DNA from: CAXRBC01 sp041158045
Lineage (GTDB): Bacteria > Actinomycetota > Acidimicrobiia > Acidimicrobiales > Ilumatobacteraceae
Reading direction: 5' to 3'
Length of the DNA stretch: 56,556 nucleotides
Assembly (NCBI GenBank): GCA_041158045.1
Contig: JBEBCD010000029.1
Location: 1-56,556 of the forward strand
Below the pieces are notes generated by a model. That model had not been told where the DNA came from and ran no database searches. It saw nothing but the letters and a program-made list of their open reading frames with translations. Shown here piece by piece: positions 1-8,002 of the stretch (within the stretch, counting starts at the first letter, position 1; each line of letters starts with the position of its first letter). A program made the translations under genes and the position numbers.

Positions 1-1
1 C

Positions 2-2092
2 ACCACCACCACCGTCCGGCCCTCTACGACCACGTCCGCGAGCACCTCGTCGAGCACGAGCTCCACCAGCACATCGTCGATTCCGAACTCGACGTCGACC
101 GCACCGATCTCGCCGAGCACGATCGTGATTCCGCAGTCGACTCAGAGCCTGGCGAGCACGCCGGTTCGCGAGGTGTCCGCGGGCGAAGTGGCCGAAGTAT
201 TGAGCACCACGTCGTCAAACGTCCAGGATCTCTCGCTGCCCGTGTTCATCAGGAGCGAGCTTCCGCAGCCTGACGCAGGTGCTCCGATCATCTTCCAAGC
301 GGGACCGACCCAACAGGTCGACATCGTCACCGTCAACGAGCAGGTCATCCAGATGAGCACTCCGGACGGCTTCCGGCTCGCGGTGAGCGCGGTCGACGAG
401 TCGGGCACACTGACGCGGGTGAGCGAGTCCGGCGCGATCATCGTCGAGCAGGACAGCTCCATCGCCGTGTCCGGCACCGGATTTCGGCCGGGGTCCGAAG
501 CGGTGGCTTGGCTGTTCTCGACACCTCGCCGCCTCGGAGTGGTGGCGGTCGGTCCCGATGGCACGTTCAGCGCGCGCCTGCCGGTCGGGGATTCACCGAT
601 CGGTGGCCACACCGCTCAGGTCAACGGGTATGCCGCGACCGGCGCACTCCGCTCGCTCAACCTGGCGGTGGAGATCCTCGCGCCTGCCGCCGTCGACCCC
701 GTATCGCGCGCTGCGCCGATCGCCGCTCCTGGTGCTCGAGTCGTGCCCGTGCAAGTCTCCGTCTACAACCCCAACGACGATCCGGCGACCACGACGACGC
801 TCACGGTCACCCTCGCGTCGTTCCTTGCCCTCGCGGGCGCGACGGGCCTCGCCGGCGCACGTGTCGCTGCCAGCGGCAGGAGTAGCGGGCGCGGCAAGGT
901 CGCCAACATCGCCACCAAGAAGCTCAGGGCCGGCGCGAACTCGGACGAACGATGGGGGGACCTGAGCCGTACGTGGCGATCCGCGACCACCCGGTGGACG
1001 GATGCCATCAGTCGACAACTGCCACTCGCCCTCGGAAGGTGGTCGACGGTGCTGCCGCGTCTGGCGGTGGACGGCAGCTGGGCCCGGGCCATCCTCGGAG
1101 CGCGGGGCTACGCGCTGTGGGTCGGCGGAGTGGTGTGTGGCGCCGTCGCGTCGGCGACCCGCGCGTCGGACGTACCAATTCCCACCTGGGGATGGCTGTT
1201 GGCCGTGGTCGTGCTCGGCCTCCTCGACGGTGCCGCAGGAGCCGTGGCGTGGATCGTGTTCGTCGTCCAGGCCTTCGTCGCCAACGACGTCTACGGCTGG
1301 TACGACGTGCGACTCCTGCTCGGACTGGGCGTCCTCTGGTGCTCGTTGCCACTGCTGGCACACGTCATAAGGCCGCTTCGACGCAGCACCGGCGGGGGAT
1401 TCGCCGACGTCTTCGAACGATGCTGCGACTACGTCATGCCACCGGTCTTCGTCGCGTTTGCGGCGGGGTCCATGGCGAAGGCGCTCAACGGCCTCTCGGG
1501 GTTGACGCTCGTCTCACCGGAGGCCGTCGTCCAACTGCGTTGGGTCGTCGTCTTCGTCCTCCCGCTCCGTCTCGCGCTGGAGGATCTCGCCACGCATGGC
1601 TATCCGGCGCGCTTCGCAGCCGTGCAGCCCACCAAGCTGGTGTCGCCGTCACGCCCGCGCGCGGCGATCGGCGTCGCGACCAGCGCGGCCGTCTTTCTCT
1701 TCGTTGCCGAGCCCTTCTTTGGCATGGGAGTGGGCACGATCGCCGCCGCGGCCCTCCTCGCGGTGCCGTCAGTCATGAAGCTTTGGGAAGATTCGTATCC
1801 GAAATCGGCGACACTCGACCGGTGGCTGCCACGTGGGCTCTTCCGCTTCTTCCTCTTGCTCGTACTCGGCGCTTATATGTCGTCTCGCCTCATCGGGCCG
1901 GACGGGGGCGATGAGCAGGTCCGACGGACGCTCGTGGTCATGCTCGTTCCGTCGACGATCGTCGGTGTGATCGAGTTGTTCGGGCGCAGCGGCAGGATCT
2001 GGCCCGATGGCGCCGTGAAGCGCATCGGTGGCGCAGTCGTGTGGGCCACCGCGATCGGGATCGTGACGGGCGCGCTCACGCTCTTCGGCTGA
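2..2092 (+). CDS. Surface/membrane protein with Ser/Thr-rich linker, Ig-like module and polytopic C-terminus (5' partial)
   Basis: The frame is open from base 2, so the gene enters from the left edge and the GTG at 125 is probably internal. The visible ~696 residues begin with a Thr/Ser-rich low-complexity stretch of about 45 residues. Around residues 145-225 lies an Ig-like module (VSGTGFRPGS, WLFSTP, AQVNGY) of a type common in actinobacterial cell-surface proteins. A first hydrophobic helix follows near residue 275, then a basic linker (SGRGKVANIATKK), then roughly eight membrane helices up to the end. This suggests an exposed N-terminal part held by a large membrane domain. I do not recognise the membrane domain as a transporter or enzyme. 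Codon choice is less GC-extreme than in the housekeeping genes further on. The function is unknown. Confidence 0.75.
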   Translation, partial: TTTTVRPSTTTSASTSSSTSSTSTSSIPNSTSTAPISPSTIVIPQSTQSLASTPVREVSAGEVAEVLSTTSSNVQDLSLPVFIRSELPQPDAGAPIIFQAGPTQQVDIVTVNEQVIQMSTPDGFRLAVSAVDESGTLTRVSESGAIIVEQDSSIAVSGTGFRPGSEAVAWLFSTPRRLGVVAVGPDGTFSARLPVGDSPIGGHTAQVNGYAATGALRSLNLAVEILAPAAVDPVSRAAPIAAPGARVVPVQVSVYNPNDDPATTTTLTVTLASFLALAGATGLAGARVAASGRSSGRGKVANIATKKLRAGANSDERWGDLSRTWRSATTRWTDAISRQLPLALGRWSTVLPRLAVDGSWARAILGARGYALWVGGVVCGAVASATRASDVPIPTWGWLLAVVVLGLLDGAAGAVAWIVFVVQAFVANDVYGWYDVRLLLGLGVLWCSLPLLAHVIRPLRRSTGGGFADVFERCCDYVMPPVFVAFAAGSMAKALNGLSGLTLVSPEAVVQLRWVVVFVLPLRLALEDLATHGYPARFAAVQPTKLVSPSRPRAAIGVATSAAVFLFVAEPFFGMGVGTIAAAALLAVPSVMKLWEDSYPKSATLDRWLPRGLFRFFLLLVLGAYMSSRLIGPDGGDEQVRRTLVVMLVPSTIVGVIELFGRSGRIWPDGAVKRIGGAVVWATAIGIVTGALTLFG

Positions 2093-2215
2093 CGACGCCG
2101 TTCGAGCCCGATGTGGGCATGATGGCGATCTCCGACGGCGCTGGTCGCGCGGCCTCGCCGCCGCGCGGCCGAGTCGGCCCCCGCCGGGTCCGGCCCCCGC
2201 TGGCTGCGCCCCGTC

Positions 2216-2407
2216 GTGACCGCCGCCCTCGTGGTGAGCGCGGGAGCGTCGACGTGGACCGTCTTCGACGCCGGCCACTCCGGCGCGACGTCGGTGTGGA
2301 GCGACGTGAAGGCGGGCGACGAGTCGGCCCGCGGCGACCGCGGCGCTCGCCCCGAGTCGGGCGAGCACGGCGAGCGCGGCGAACGCCCCGACCACGACGA
2401 CGACTGA
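2216..2407 (+). CDS. Doubtful small ORF with one hydrophobic stretch and acidic/basic tail
   Basis: The region between the end of the membrane protein (2092) and the esterase stop (2457) is about 360 bases and holds no recognised gene. The only candidate is this 63-residue frame from a GTG. It has one hydrophobic stretch (VVTAALVVSAGAS) and a charged tail rich in Glu, Asp, Arg and Gly. The frame is open upstream to 2123 without a better start codon. No ribosome-binding site or family match is apparent, and a random open frame is quite possible at this GC content. Its stop codon leads into a hairpin. Confidence 0.22.
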   Translation: MTAALVVSAGASTWTVFDAGHSGATSVWSDVKAGDESARGDRGARPESGEHGERGERPDHDDD

Positions 2408-2426
2408 CCCGGGGACTCCCCGGGTC
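2406..2426. terminator. GC-rich hairpin between convergent genes
   Basis: GACCCGGGGA and its exact reverse complement are separated by one base, so an 8-10 bp stem can form. It lies between a rightward gene and the leftward esterase. There is no T-tract, so action as an intrinsic terminator is inferred from position and symmetry only. Confidence 0.4.
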
Positions 2427-2456
2427 GCCCGCCCCGGACCCGGGGTGGGCGGTGGC

Positions 2457-3365
2457 CTAGCCGAGGTGCGTACGCAGGTGCGACGCAGCGAGGGCGATGG
2501 CGGAACGCGCGTCGTCGAGCAGCTCGCCCATCGAGAAGAACGCGTGGATCTGCCCCATGTACCGCACCGCCGTGGTGGGCACGCCGAGGCGCGCCAGCCG
2601 GTCGGCGTAGGCCTCGCCCTCGTCGCGCAGCGGGTCGTAGTGCGCGGTGATGACGAGCGTCGGGGGAGAGCGGCGCAGCTCGTCGTCCGACGCGAGCAAC
2701 GGTGACACGCGCGGATCGAGCCGCGCCGCCGGGTCGTCCCCGACGTAGTGCCCGATGAACCACCGCATCGAGGCGGCGGTCAGCAGGTAGCCCTCGGCGT
2801 TGTCGACGTGGCTCGGCCAGCCGCAGCGCAGGTCGGTGACGGGATAGACGAGCATCTGGTGGCGCAACGGGACGCCGGCGTGGATGGAGACGAGGGCCGC
2901 GAGGTTGCCACCCGCGGAGTCCCCGCCGATCGCGATGCGCGACGCATCGGCGCCGAGCGCGGCGGCGTGGCGGTGGACCCAGCGCGTCGCGGCGATCGCG
3001 TCGTCCAGCGCGGCGGGCGCGCGGTGCTCGGGCGCGAGTCGGTAGTCGACGGCGACGACGAGGTGCCCCGACTCGCGGGCGAGCCTGCGGCACACGTCGT
3101 CGTGCGAGTCGAGGTCGCCGAACACCCAGCCCCCGCCGTGGAGGTACACGAGCACGCCGCCCGCGCCGTCCGTCCCCGGGCGATACAGCCGGCACGGCAC
3201 GCCGTCCGCGTCGAGATCGCGGATCTCCGCCAGCTCGATCGTCGACGCGATGCGCGTCGCGGCGTACTGCGCGCGCGCCTGCGCGGGGGTGAGCTCGCTG
3301 ATCGGCGGATTGCCCAGCGCGCGCAGCGCCTCCAGGACGGCGGCGGTCTGCGCGTGGAGGGTCAC
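2457..3365 (-). CDS. Alpha/beta hydrolase, HSL-type esterase/lipase
   Basis: The 302-residue product is a carboxylesterase of the hormone-sensitive-lipase family, expected to hydrolyse short acyl esters in the cytoplasm. The family oxyanion-hole motif HGGG is present (YLHGGGWVFG), the nucleophile is in GDSAGG, and the acid and base are in the expected C-terminal places (HYDPLRDEG, QIHAFF). Length fits the family at about 300-320. The GTG at 3365 is chosen because it overlaps the stop of the small ORF upstream as GTGA, which implies translational coupling, and because a purine-rich GATGGGGA precedes it. An open frame continues far upstream but is shadow sequence. The substrate cannot be told. 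Confidence 0.85.
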   Translation of the reverse strand: MTLHAQTAAVLEALRALGNPPISELTPAQARAQYAATRIASTIELAEIRDLDADGVPCRLYRPGTDGAGGVLVYLHGGGWVFGDLDSHDDVCRRLARESGHLVVAVDYRLAPEHRAPAALDDAIAATRWVHRHAAALGADASRIAIGGDSAGGNLAALVSIHAGVPLRHQMLVYPVTDLRCGWPSHVDNAEGYLLTAASMRWFIGHYVGDDPAARLDPRVSPLLASDDELRRSPPTLVITAHYDPLRDEGEAYADRLARLGVPTTAVRYMGQIHAFFSMGELLDDARSAIALAASHLRTHLG

Positions 3366-3508
3366 CGCATCCCCATCCACTTCCCGAGCTTCGCGCGCCG
3401 TCCCTGGCGGGTGAGCGGGATGCCGGTGCTGCGGGAGATGCGGCGCTTCATGCGGGTGACGCCGAGCGCGCGCTTCCACGAGAAGGTGAGTCCGGGTCCG
3501 AGTCGCAT
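3362..3508 (-). CDS. 48-residue basic protein, coupled to esterase
   Basis: This short frame runs from an ATG preceded by a strong ribosome-binding site (GAGGAGAG) and ends in a TGA that overlaps the esterase GTG by four bases. The product starts MRLGPGLTFSWKRALG and contains the pattern TGIPLTR-GRR-K-GK; it is strongly basic and has no membrane helix. The order GPG, then SWKRA, then IPLTR-GR resembles small conserved actinobacterial proteins I have a vague memory of, but I cannot name a family. The strong ribosome-binding site and both overlaps are the main support. A nucleic-acid-binding role would be a guess. Confidence 0.6.
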   Translation of the reverse strand: MRLGPGLTFSWKRALGVTRMKRRISRSTGIPLTRQGRRAKLGKWMGMR

Positions 3509-3738
3509 CAGCTCTCCTCTCGCGCGTCGCGGCGGGCGGGGCGGCGACAGGCGCGCCGCGACGCCTCCCGCTTGCGGTCCGCGTACGTCGACGCGCGGGT
3601 GCGCACCCCGTCACGGAATCGCGACATCTCCGCCGCGTCGCCCGCGCGACGGCGGGCGGCCGCGCGACGGGCCGCGGCACCGCGGGTCGCGGCCCGCCGC
3701 GAGGCGGCGGGTGCGGGGCGGCGACGGGAGCGGGCCAT
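3508..3738 (-). CDS. Ala/Arg-rich small basic protein, possible first gene of esterase operon
   Basis: The 76-residue frame ends in a TGA sharing bases with the ATG of the 48-residue ORF (TGATG), so the three genes read as one coupled unit. The N-terminal half is almost only Ala, Arg and Pro. The second half (MSRFRDGVRTRASTYADRKREA) looks more like a normal small protein. An internal ATG at 3627 would give 39 residues and leave a more usual ~135-base gap to the divergent SDR gene. No ribosome-binding site decides between the two starts. Arg/Ala-rich frames arise by chance at this GC content, so reality rests mainly on the overlap. Confidence 0.38.
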   Translation of the reverse strand: MARSRRRPAPAASRRAATRGAAARRAAARRRAGDAAEMSRFRDGVRTRASTYADRKREASRRACRRPARRDAREES

Positions 3739-3749
3739 GTGGGCGAGGG

Positions 3750-3755
3750 TACCGT
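3750..3755 (+). promoter_or_regulatory. -10-like hexamer TACCGT before SDR gene
   Basis: Seven bases separate this hexamer from the ATG at 3763. That spacing fits a transcript that begins at the start codon and argues for 3763 over the GTG at 3754. Confidence 0.45.
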
Positions 3756-3762
3756 GACGCAC

Positions 3763-4548
3763 ATGGCGGCTGGCGGCGCGGCGAGCACGCCGGGTGCGGG
3801 TGGCGGCGCACGGCTCGCCGGCAAGGTCGCACTCGTCTCGGGCGCCGCGCGCGGCATGGGCGCCGCCTTCGCCCGCGCGCTCGCCGCGGAGGGCGCGCGC
3901 GTCGTGCTCGGCGACGTGCTCCACGCCGAGGGCGAGGCGACCGCGCGCGACATCGGCCCCGCCGCCACCTACGTGCCGCTCGACGTCACCGACCGCGCGC
4001 AGTGGGACGCGGCGGTCGCCGCCACGCTCGCGCAGCACGGCCACCTCCACGTCCTCGTCAACAACGCCGGCATCGCCAACTTCGGTGCCATCGGCACCTA
4101 CGCGCCCGCCGACTGGGACCGCATCATCGCGATCAACCTCACGGGGGTCTTCAACGGCATCCACGCCTCCGTCGACGCCCTCAAGGCCTCGGCCCCCGCG
4201 AGCATCATCAACATCTCGTCCGTCGCCGGCCTCAAGGGCTACCGACTCCTCCCCGGCTACGTCGCCGCCAAGTTCGGCGTGCGCGGCCTCACCAAGTCGG
4301 TCGCCATCGAGCTCGGCGCCGCGGGCGTGCGGTGCAACTCGATCCATCCCGGCCTCATCGCCACCCCGATGACCGACGGATTCGACCGCTCGCAGCGGCA
4401 CGTGCCGATGCAGCGCGTCGGTCAGCCCGACGAGGTCGCGCGGCTCGTCGTCTACCTCGCGAGCGACGAGTCGAGCTTCTCGACGGGCGCGGAGTTCGTC
4501 GTGGACGGCGGCGAGACCGCCGGTCCGCTCATGCTGCCGGGGGAGTAG
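3763..4548 (+). CDS. SDR family NAD(P)-dependent oxidoreductase
   Basis: A classical short-chain dehydrogenase/reductase of 261 residues. The nucleotide-binding motif is SGAARGMGAAF, followed by NNAG, the catalytic Ser in NISSVAG and the Tyr-Lys pair in YVAAK; the C-terminal FVVDGG is also typical. The fold and the 3-alpha/20-beta-hydroxysteroid-dehydrogenase-like pattern suggest oxidation of a secondary alcohol, but the substrate is open. A GTG at 3754 with a GAGGG four bases before it is the alternative start. The 3' end overlaps the convergent MFS gene by 20 bases. Confidence 0.88.
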   Translation: MAAGGAASTPGAGGGARLAGKVALVSGAARGMGAAFARALAAEGARVVLGDVLHAEGEATARDIGPAATYVPLDVTDRAQWDAAVAATLAQHGHLHVLVNNAGIANFGAIGTYAPADWDRIIAINLTGVFNGIHASVDALKASAPASIINISSVAGLKGYRLLPGYVAAKFGVRGLTKSVAIELGAAGVRCNSIHPGLIATPMTDGFDRSQRHVPMQRVGQPDEVARLVVYLASDESSFSTGAEFVVDGGETAGPLMLPGE

Positions 4549-5824
4549 CCCGCCGCCGTCTCGCGCCCATCGTCACGATCGTCGCGGGCACGAAGAACGC
4601 GCGCGCCGGCACCCCCGCCTCCGCCAGCGGCCGGGTCATCAGCGGCGCGTGCCACGCGCGGATGCGGTAGGCGAAGAAGATCGCGATCACCACGTTGAGC
4701 ACCACGATCGCCCACGGGTACCCGTCGTCGCCGATCACCTCCATGAAGCCGGCGGCGACGAGCGGCCCGACCATCGCCCCGATGCCGTAGAGCGTCACGA
4801 GCATCGACGCCGCGGCGCCGAGGTGTTCGGCGTCGACCCAGTCGTTGGTGTACGCGCCGACGATCGAGTACAGCGGGTAGTTGAACCCGCCGACCACCGC
4901 GATCGCCAGGACCATCCACCAGCTCCGCACGTCCAGGGAGAGCATGAGGAATGCGGCGCCCGCGGCGCCGAGCGACGTGACCACGCCGATCGCACGTCGG
5001 TCGATGTCGTCGGACGCCGCGGAGATGGGCCACGTGAGCGCCATGCCGCCGAAGCCGATGGCCGCGAGCATCACGCCCGTGCGCCCGACGCTGAGCCCGC
5101 CGCGCGTGGCCCACACGGCGGTGAGGCCGAGCATCGCGCCGTGCGAGAGGCCGACGAGGATGCTGCCGACCGCGCCCGTCGGCACTCGGCGCGCGACCTC
5201 GCGCATCGCGATGTGCTCGTCGCGCTCGACGGGTGGTGCGGTCGCCTCGACGGAGACCGCGACGGGGAGCACGGCGAGGGCGGCGATGACCGCCGCGATG
5301 GAGAAGCCCGTGGCGGCGCGGGGGTCGAAGTTGAACACCAGGATCTCGCCGACGCCGTACGCGCCGACGACGAGCGCGGCGTAGAGGGCGAGGAGGCGAC
5401 CGCGGAAGGAGTTGGCCGCCAGCCCGTTGAGCCACGACTCGGCGACGACGTACAGCCCGGCGAAGCTCACGCCCGTGACCGCGCGCAGCAGGAGCCACGC
5501 GACCGGCGACGAGGTGATGCCGAGCAGCGTCACCGCGGCGGCGAGCAGCGCGCCGAGGGCCGCGTACGCGCGGATGTGGCCGACCTGGCGGAGCGCGGCG
5601 AGGCCGTAGCGCGACCCGACGAGGAAGCCCGCGTAGTACGCGGCGGTGATGCCGCCCGTGAGGAGGGTCGGCACGCCCTGCAGCTCGGCGCGCACGCCGA
5701 GCAGCGTGCTGAAGATGCCGCCCGAGAGCAGGATCAGCGTGAGCCCGACGAACAGGCCCCACGTCGCGAGTGCCAGCTGGCGCCGCCCGATGACCGGGAT
5801 CTGGAACTCGGTCGTGTCGGGCAT
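4529..5824 (-). CDS. MFS transporter, YcaD-like
   Basis: The 431-residue product has about twelve hydrophobic helices split by a central loop near residue 195-210 (VSVEATAPPVERDEH), as in the major facilitator superfamily. The start of the protein (LALATWGLFVGLTLILLSGGIF) and SRYGLAALRQVGHIRAYA at the loop 2-3 position resemble the YcaD/YfkF branch, whose substrates are unknown. ATG 5824 (MPDTTEF) is preferred over the open frame to 5881, which would add an unusual Ala/Trp-rich leader. It is divergent from alkB and convergent with the SDR gene. Confidence 0.82.
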   Translation of the reverse strand: MPDTTEFQIPVIGRRQLALATWGLFVGLTLILLSGGIFSTLLGVRAELQGVPTLLTGGITAAYYAGFLVGSRYGLAALRQVGHIRAYAALGALLAAAVTLLGITSSPVAWLLLRAVTGVSFAGLYVVAESWLNGLAANSFRGRLLALYAALVVGAYGVGEILVFNFDPRAATGFSIAAVIAALAVLPVAVSVEATAPPVERDEHIAMREVARRVPTGAVGSILVGLSHGAMLGLTAVWATRGGLSVGRTGVMLAAIGFGGMALTWPISAASDDIDRRAIGVVTSLGAAGAAFLMLSLDVRSWWMVLAIAVVGGFNYPLYSIVGAYTNDWVDAEHLGAAASMLVTLYGIGAMVGPLVAAGFMEVIGDDGYPWAIVVLNVVIAIFFAYRIRAWHAPLMTRPLAEAGVPARAFFVPATIVTMGARRRRATPPAA

Positions 5825-5895
5825 CGGACCATTCCACCACGGCGCCGCCGCCGCGGCGCGCCACGCGCGTGTCGGGACCACGCGCCGCCGCCTGC

Positions 5896-5901
5896 CACAC
5901 T
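5896..5901 (+). promoter_or_regulatory. -10-like hexamer CACACT before alkB-like gene
   Basis: It keeps the A at position 2 and T at position 6 of the -10 consensus and sits six bases before the GTG at 5908, where no ribosome-binding site is seen. Confidence 0.3.
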
Positions 5902-5907
5902 CGTGGC

Positions 5908-6510
5908 GTGACGTCCGCCCTCGCCACCGAGCTCCTGCCGCACGGCGGCAGCGCGGTGCTCCACGAGGGCGTGTGGTCGTCCGACGAGGCCCACGAGCTC
6001 CTCGATGCGCTGCACCGGTCGCTCGCGTGGGAGTCCCGGCGCCTCTTCGTCTACGGGCGCTGGGTCGACGAGCCGCGCCGCAGCGCCTGGTACGGCGACC
6101 CGGGCGCCCGGTACCACTACTCCGGTGCGCGGCTGGACCCGCTGCCGTGGACGGACGAGCTGCGGCGCGCGCGCCTCGTGGCGGAGCGGTGCGCGAACGC
6201 GCCGTTCAACTCCGTGCTGGCCAACCTCTACCGCGACGGCGACGACACCATGGGCTGGCACGCCGACGACGAGCCCGAGCTCGGGCCGTCGCCCATCATC
6301 GCGTCGGTGAGCCTCGGGGCCGAGCGGCGCTTCGACCTGCGGCACCGGCGCACGCGCGAGACCGTGCGCACCGTGCTGCCGTCGGGGTCGGTGCTCGTGA
6401 TGTCGGGCTCGACGCAGCGCCAGTGGGTGCACGCGGTGCCGCGGCAGGCCCGGGTGCGCGACCCGCGGATCAACCTCACGTTCCGCGCCATCGTCGGGAC
6501 CGACCGATGA
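5908..6510 (+). CDS. AlkB-like 2-oxoglutarate/Fe(II) dioxygenase
   Basis: The 200-residue protein matches the AlkB (ALKBH2/3-like) family, which removes alkyl lesions from DNA or RNA bases by oxidative demethylation. Visible signatures are RWVDEPR and the substrate-lid region WYGDPGARYHYSG, the iron ligands in WHADDE (His and Asp) and in HAVPR (second His), and the 2-oxoglutarate-binding RINLTFR. GTG 5908 is chosen because residues before it in the open frame do not match the family. The stop overlaps the next ATG as ATGA, so the two genes are coupled. Confidence 0.88.
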   Translation: MTSALATELLPHGGSAVLHEGVWSSDEAHELLDALHRSLAWESRRLFVYGRWVDEPRRSAWYGDPGARYHYSGARLDPLPWTDELRRARLVAERCANAPFNSVLANLYRDGDDTMGWHADDEPELGPSPIIASVSLGAERRFDLRHRRTRETVRTVLPSGSVLVMSGSTQRQWVHAVPRQARVRDPRINLTFRAIVGTDR

Positions 6511-6953
6511 GCGCCCCCGGCGCGCACGACGGGGGCGTCGCCGGCGCGGACGACGCGCCGCACGCGGTCGCGCCATCGGCGTACCGCTACGTGCGCGGCG
6601 AGCGCCTGCCGATCGAGGTCCTCGTGTTCGAGATGGATCCCGCGCACGTCGACGAGTACCTGCGCGTCGACCACGAGGTGTGGACGATGATGGAGGCGGG
6701 CGCGCCCGGATTCGACCACGTGCCGTTCCTCTCCAAGGAGGTGTGGGTCGACGACTCGCGCCCAGGGCGCGTCACCATCGTGTTCGTCTGGGAGTCGATG
6801 GCGTCGTGGATGGCGGTGGGGTCGGCCGGGTTCCAGGCGCGGCTGCAGGCGGAGTTCGACGCGCGCTTCCGCCACCCGGTGCGGCTCGTGCAGGCGCTCC
6901 ACGAGGAGGCGGCGATGGGGCTGCACCGCGTGTCGCGCTTCGAGCGCACGTAG
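6507..6953 (+). CDS. TIGR03792 family protein
   Basis: The 148-residue product matches the pattern of the TIGR03792 family of uncharacterised proteins, known from cyanobacteria and others. The core from residue 35 is IEVLVFEMDP, then VDHEVWTMMEAGAPGF, KEVWVDD, VTIVFVWESMASW, and a C-terminal VRLVQAL. This is the alternation expected of a dimeric ferredoxin-like alpha/beta barrel. The first ~30 residues are Ala/Gly/Asp-rich and probably disordered. Translation is coupled to the AlkB-like gene through ATGA. The role is unknown; association with a repair enzyme is only positional. Confidence 0.75.
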   Translation: MSAPGAHDGGVAGADDAPHAVAPSAYRYVRGERLPIEVLVFEMDPAHVDEYLRVDHEVWTMMEAGAPGFDHVPFLSKEVWVDDSRPGRVTIVFVWESMASWMAVGSAGFQARLQAEFDARFRHPVRLVQALHEEAAMGLHRVSRFERT

Positions 6954-6981
6954 TCCGGCCGCTCGCACCGCCCGCCGCGGT

Positions 6982-6998
6982 CCGCCCGCGCGGGGCGG
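6982..6998. terminator. Hairpin between convergent genes
   Basis: CCGCCC, a five-base loop and GGGCGG lie in the 57-base gap between the TIGR03792 stop and the sbtA-like stop. No T-tract follows, so termination is inferred from place and symmetry. Confidence 0.35.
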
Positions 6999-7010
6999 CG
7001 CGGCGCGTCG

Positions 7011-7970
7011 TCAGCCGAGTCGCGCGGCGATCTCGGCGTAGAGGGGGATACCGAGCACGAGGTTGAACGGGAACGTGATCCCGAGCGACGCGAGCAGCGC
7101 CGTCCCGAGGTCGGCCCCCGGCAGCCCGACGCGCACCGCGGCCGGCGCCGCGATGTAGCTCGCGCTCGCCGCCATCGCCCCGAGCAGCCCCGCACCGCCG
7201 ACCGACAGGCCGACGCCGAGGCCGACCACCACGCCGAGCGCGCCGAGCACGACCGGCGCGACGATCGCGTAGACCGCGACGCGCGCCGACGATGGCCGCA
7301 GCCGCACGAGGTGCTGGCCCGCGAGCGTGCCGAGGTCGATGAGGAAGAGGCAGAGCACCCCGGGGAACAGCGTGGCGAAGAGCGGCGCCACCCGGTCGTA
7401 GCCCGCGTCCGTCGTGACGAGGCCGACCGCGATGCCGCCGACGAGCAGCACGACCGACTTGCCCGTCACCACCTCGCGCATCGAGTGGGCGAGCGAGCCC
7501 GAGGCCCGCGACCGCGCCACGAGCAGCAGCGCGAGCACGATGCCGGGGAACTCCATGAGCGCCACCAGCGCGGGGAAGTAGCCCTCCGCCAGCGTCCCCG
7601 CCGTCGTCGCGAACGACTCGGCCGCGGTGAACGTCACGGCCGAGACGCTGCCGTAATGCGCCGCGAGCGCGGCGGCGTCCGGCGCCCCGAGCCGCAGCAC
7701 GCGCCTGCCGACGGCGTAGGTGGCCACGGACGCGACGAGCGCGAGGCCGACCGCGGCGAGCGCGGGCGCCACGATGTCGGAGGGCGTGCTGTGCGCGAGC
7801 TCGCGCCCGCCCTTGAGCCCGATGGCGAACAACAGGTAGGTCGAGAGGAGCGACGTGACCGAGTCGGGGAACCGCAGGTCGCTGCGCAGCAGGCTCGCGA
7901 CGAGCCCGAGCGCGAACGAGAGGACGATCGGCGACGTGAGGTTCGTCGACAGCAGGTCCGCGGCCAGCAC
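7011..7970 (-). CDS. SbtA-like sodium-dependent bicarbonate permease
   Basis: The 319-residue membrane protein matches the SbtA family (PF05982). Diagnostic segments are SPIVLSFALGLVASLLRSDL at the first helix, LLFAIGLKGG, AAHYGSVSAVTF and YFPALVALMEFPGI in the first half, with a repeated five-helix bundle in the second (FLIDLGTLAG, ASASYIAAPAA). SbtA proteins take up bicarbonate with sodium; in heterotrophs they would feed carboxylases. GTG 7970 gives the usual N-terminus; the frame stays open upstream into the SRPBCC gene. The 32-base gap to that gene suggests one operon. Confidence 0.85.
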   Translation of the reverse strand: MLAADLLSTNLTSPIVLSFALGLVASLLRSDLRFPDSVTSLLSTYLLFAIGLKGGRELAHSTPSDIVAPALAAVGLALVASVATYAVGRRVLRLGAPDAAALAAHYGSVSAVTFTAAESFATTAGTLAEGYFPALVALMEFPGIVLALLLVARSRASGSLAHSMREVVTGKSVVLLVGGIAVGLVTTDAGYDRVAPLFATLFPGVLCLFLIDLGTLAGQHLVRLRPSSARVAVYAIVAPVVLGALGVVVGLGVGLSVGGAGLLGAMAASASYIAAPAAVRVGLPGADLGTALLASLGITFPFNLVLGIPLYAEIAARLG

Positions 7971-8002
7971 CGTGGCGAGGCTAGACGCCGCGGGCGCGGC
8001 GG

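Noticed and set aside
1..218. Minus-strand Ser/Arg-rich ORF at the left edge
   Set aside because: It mirrors the Thr/Ser-rich coding stretch of the surface protein and has no other support.
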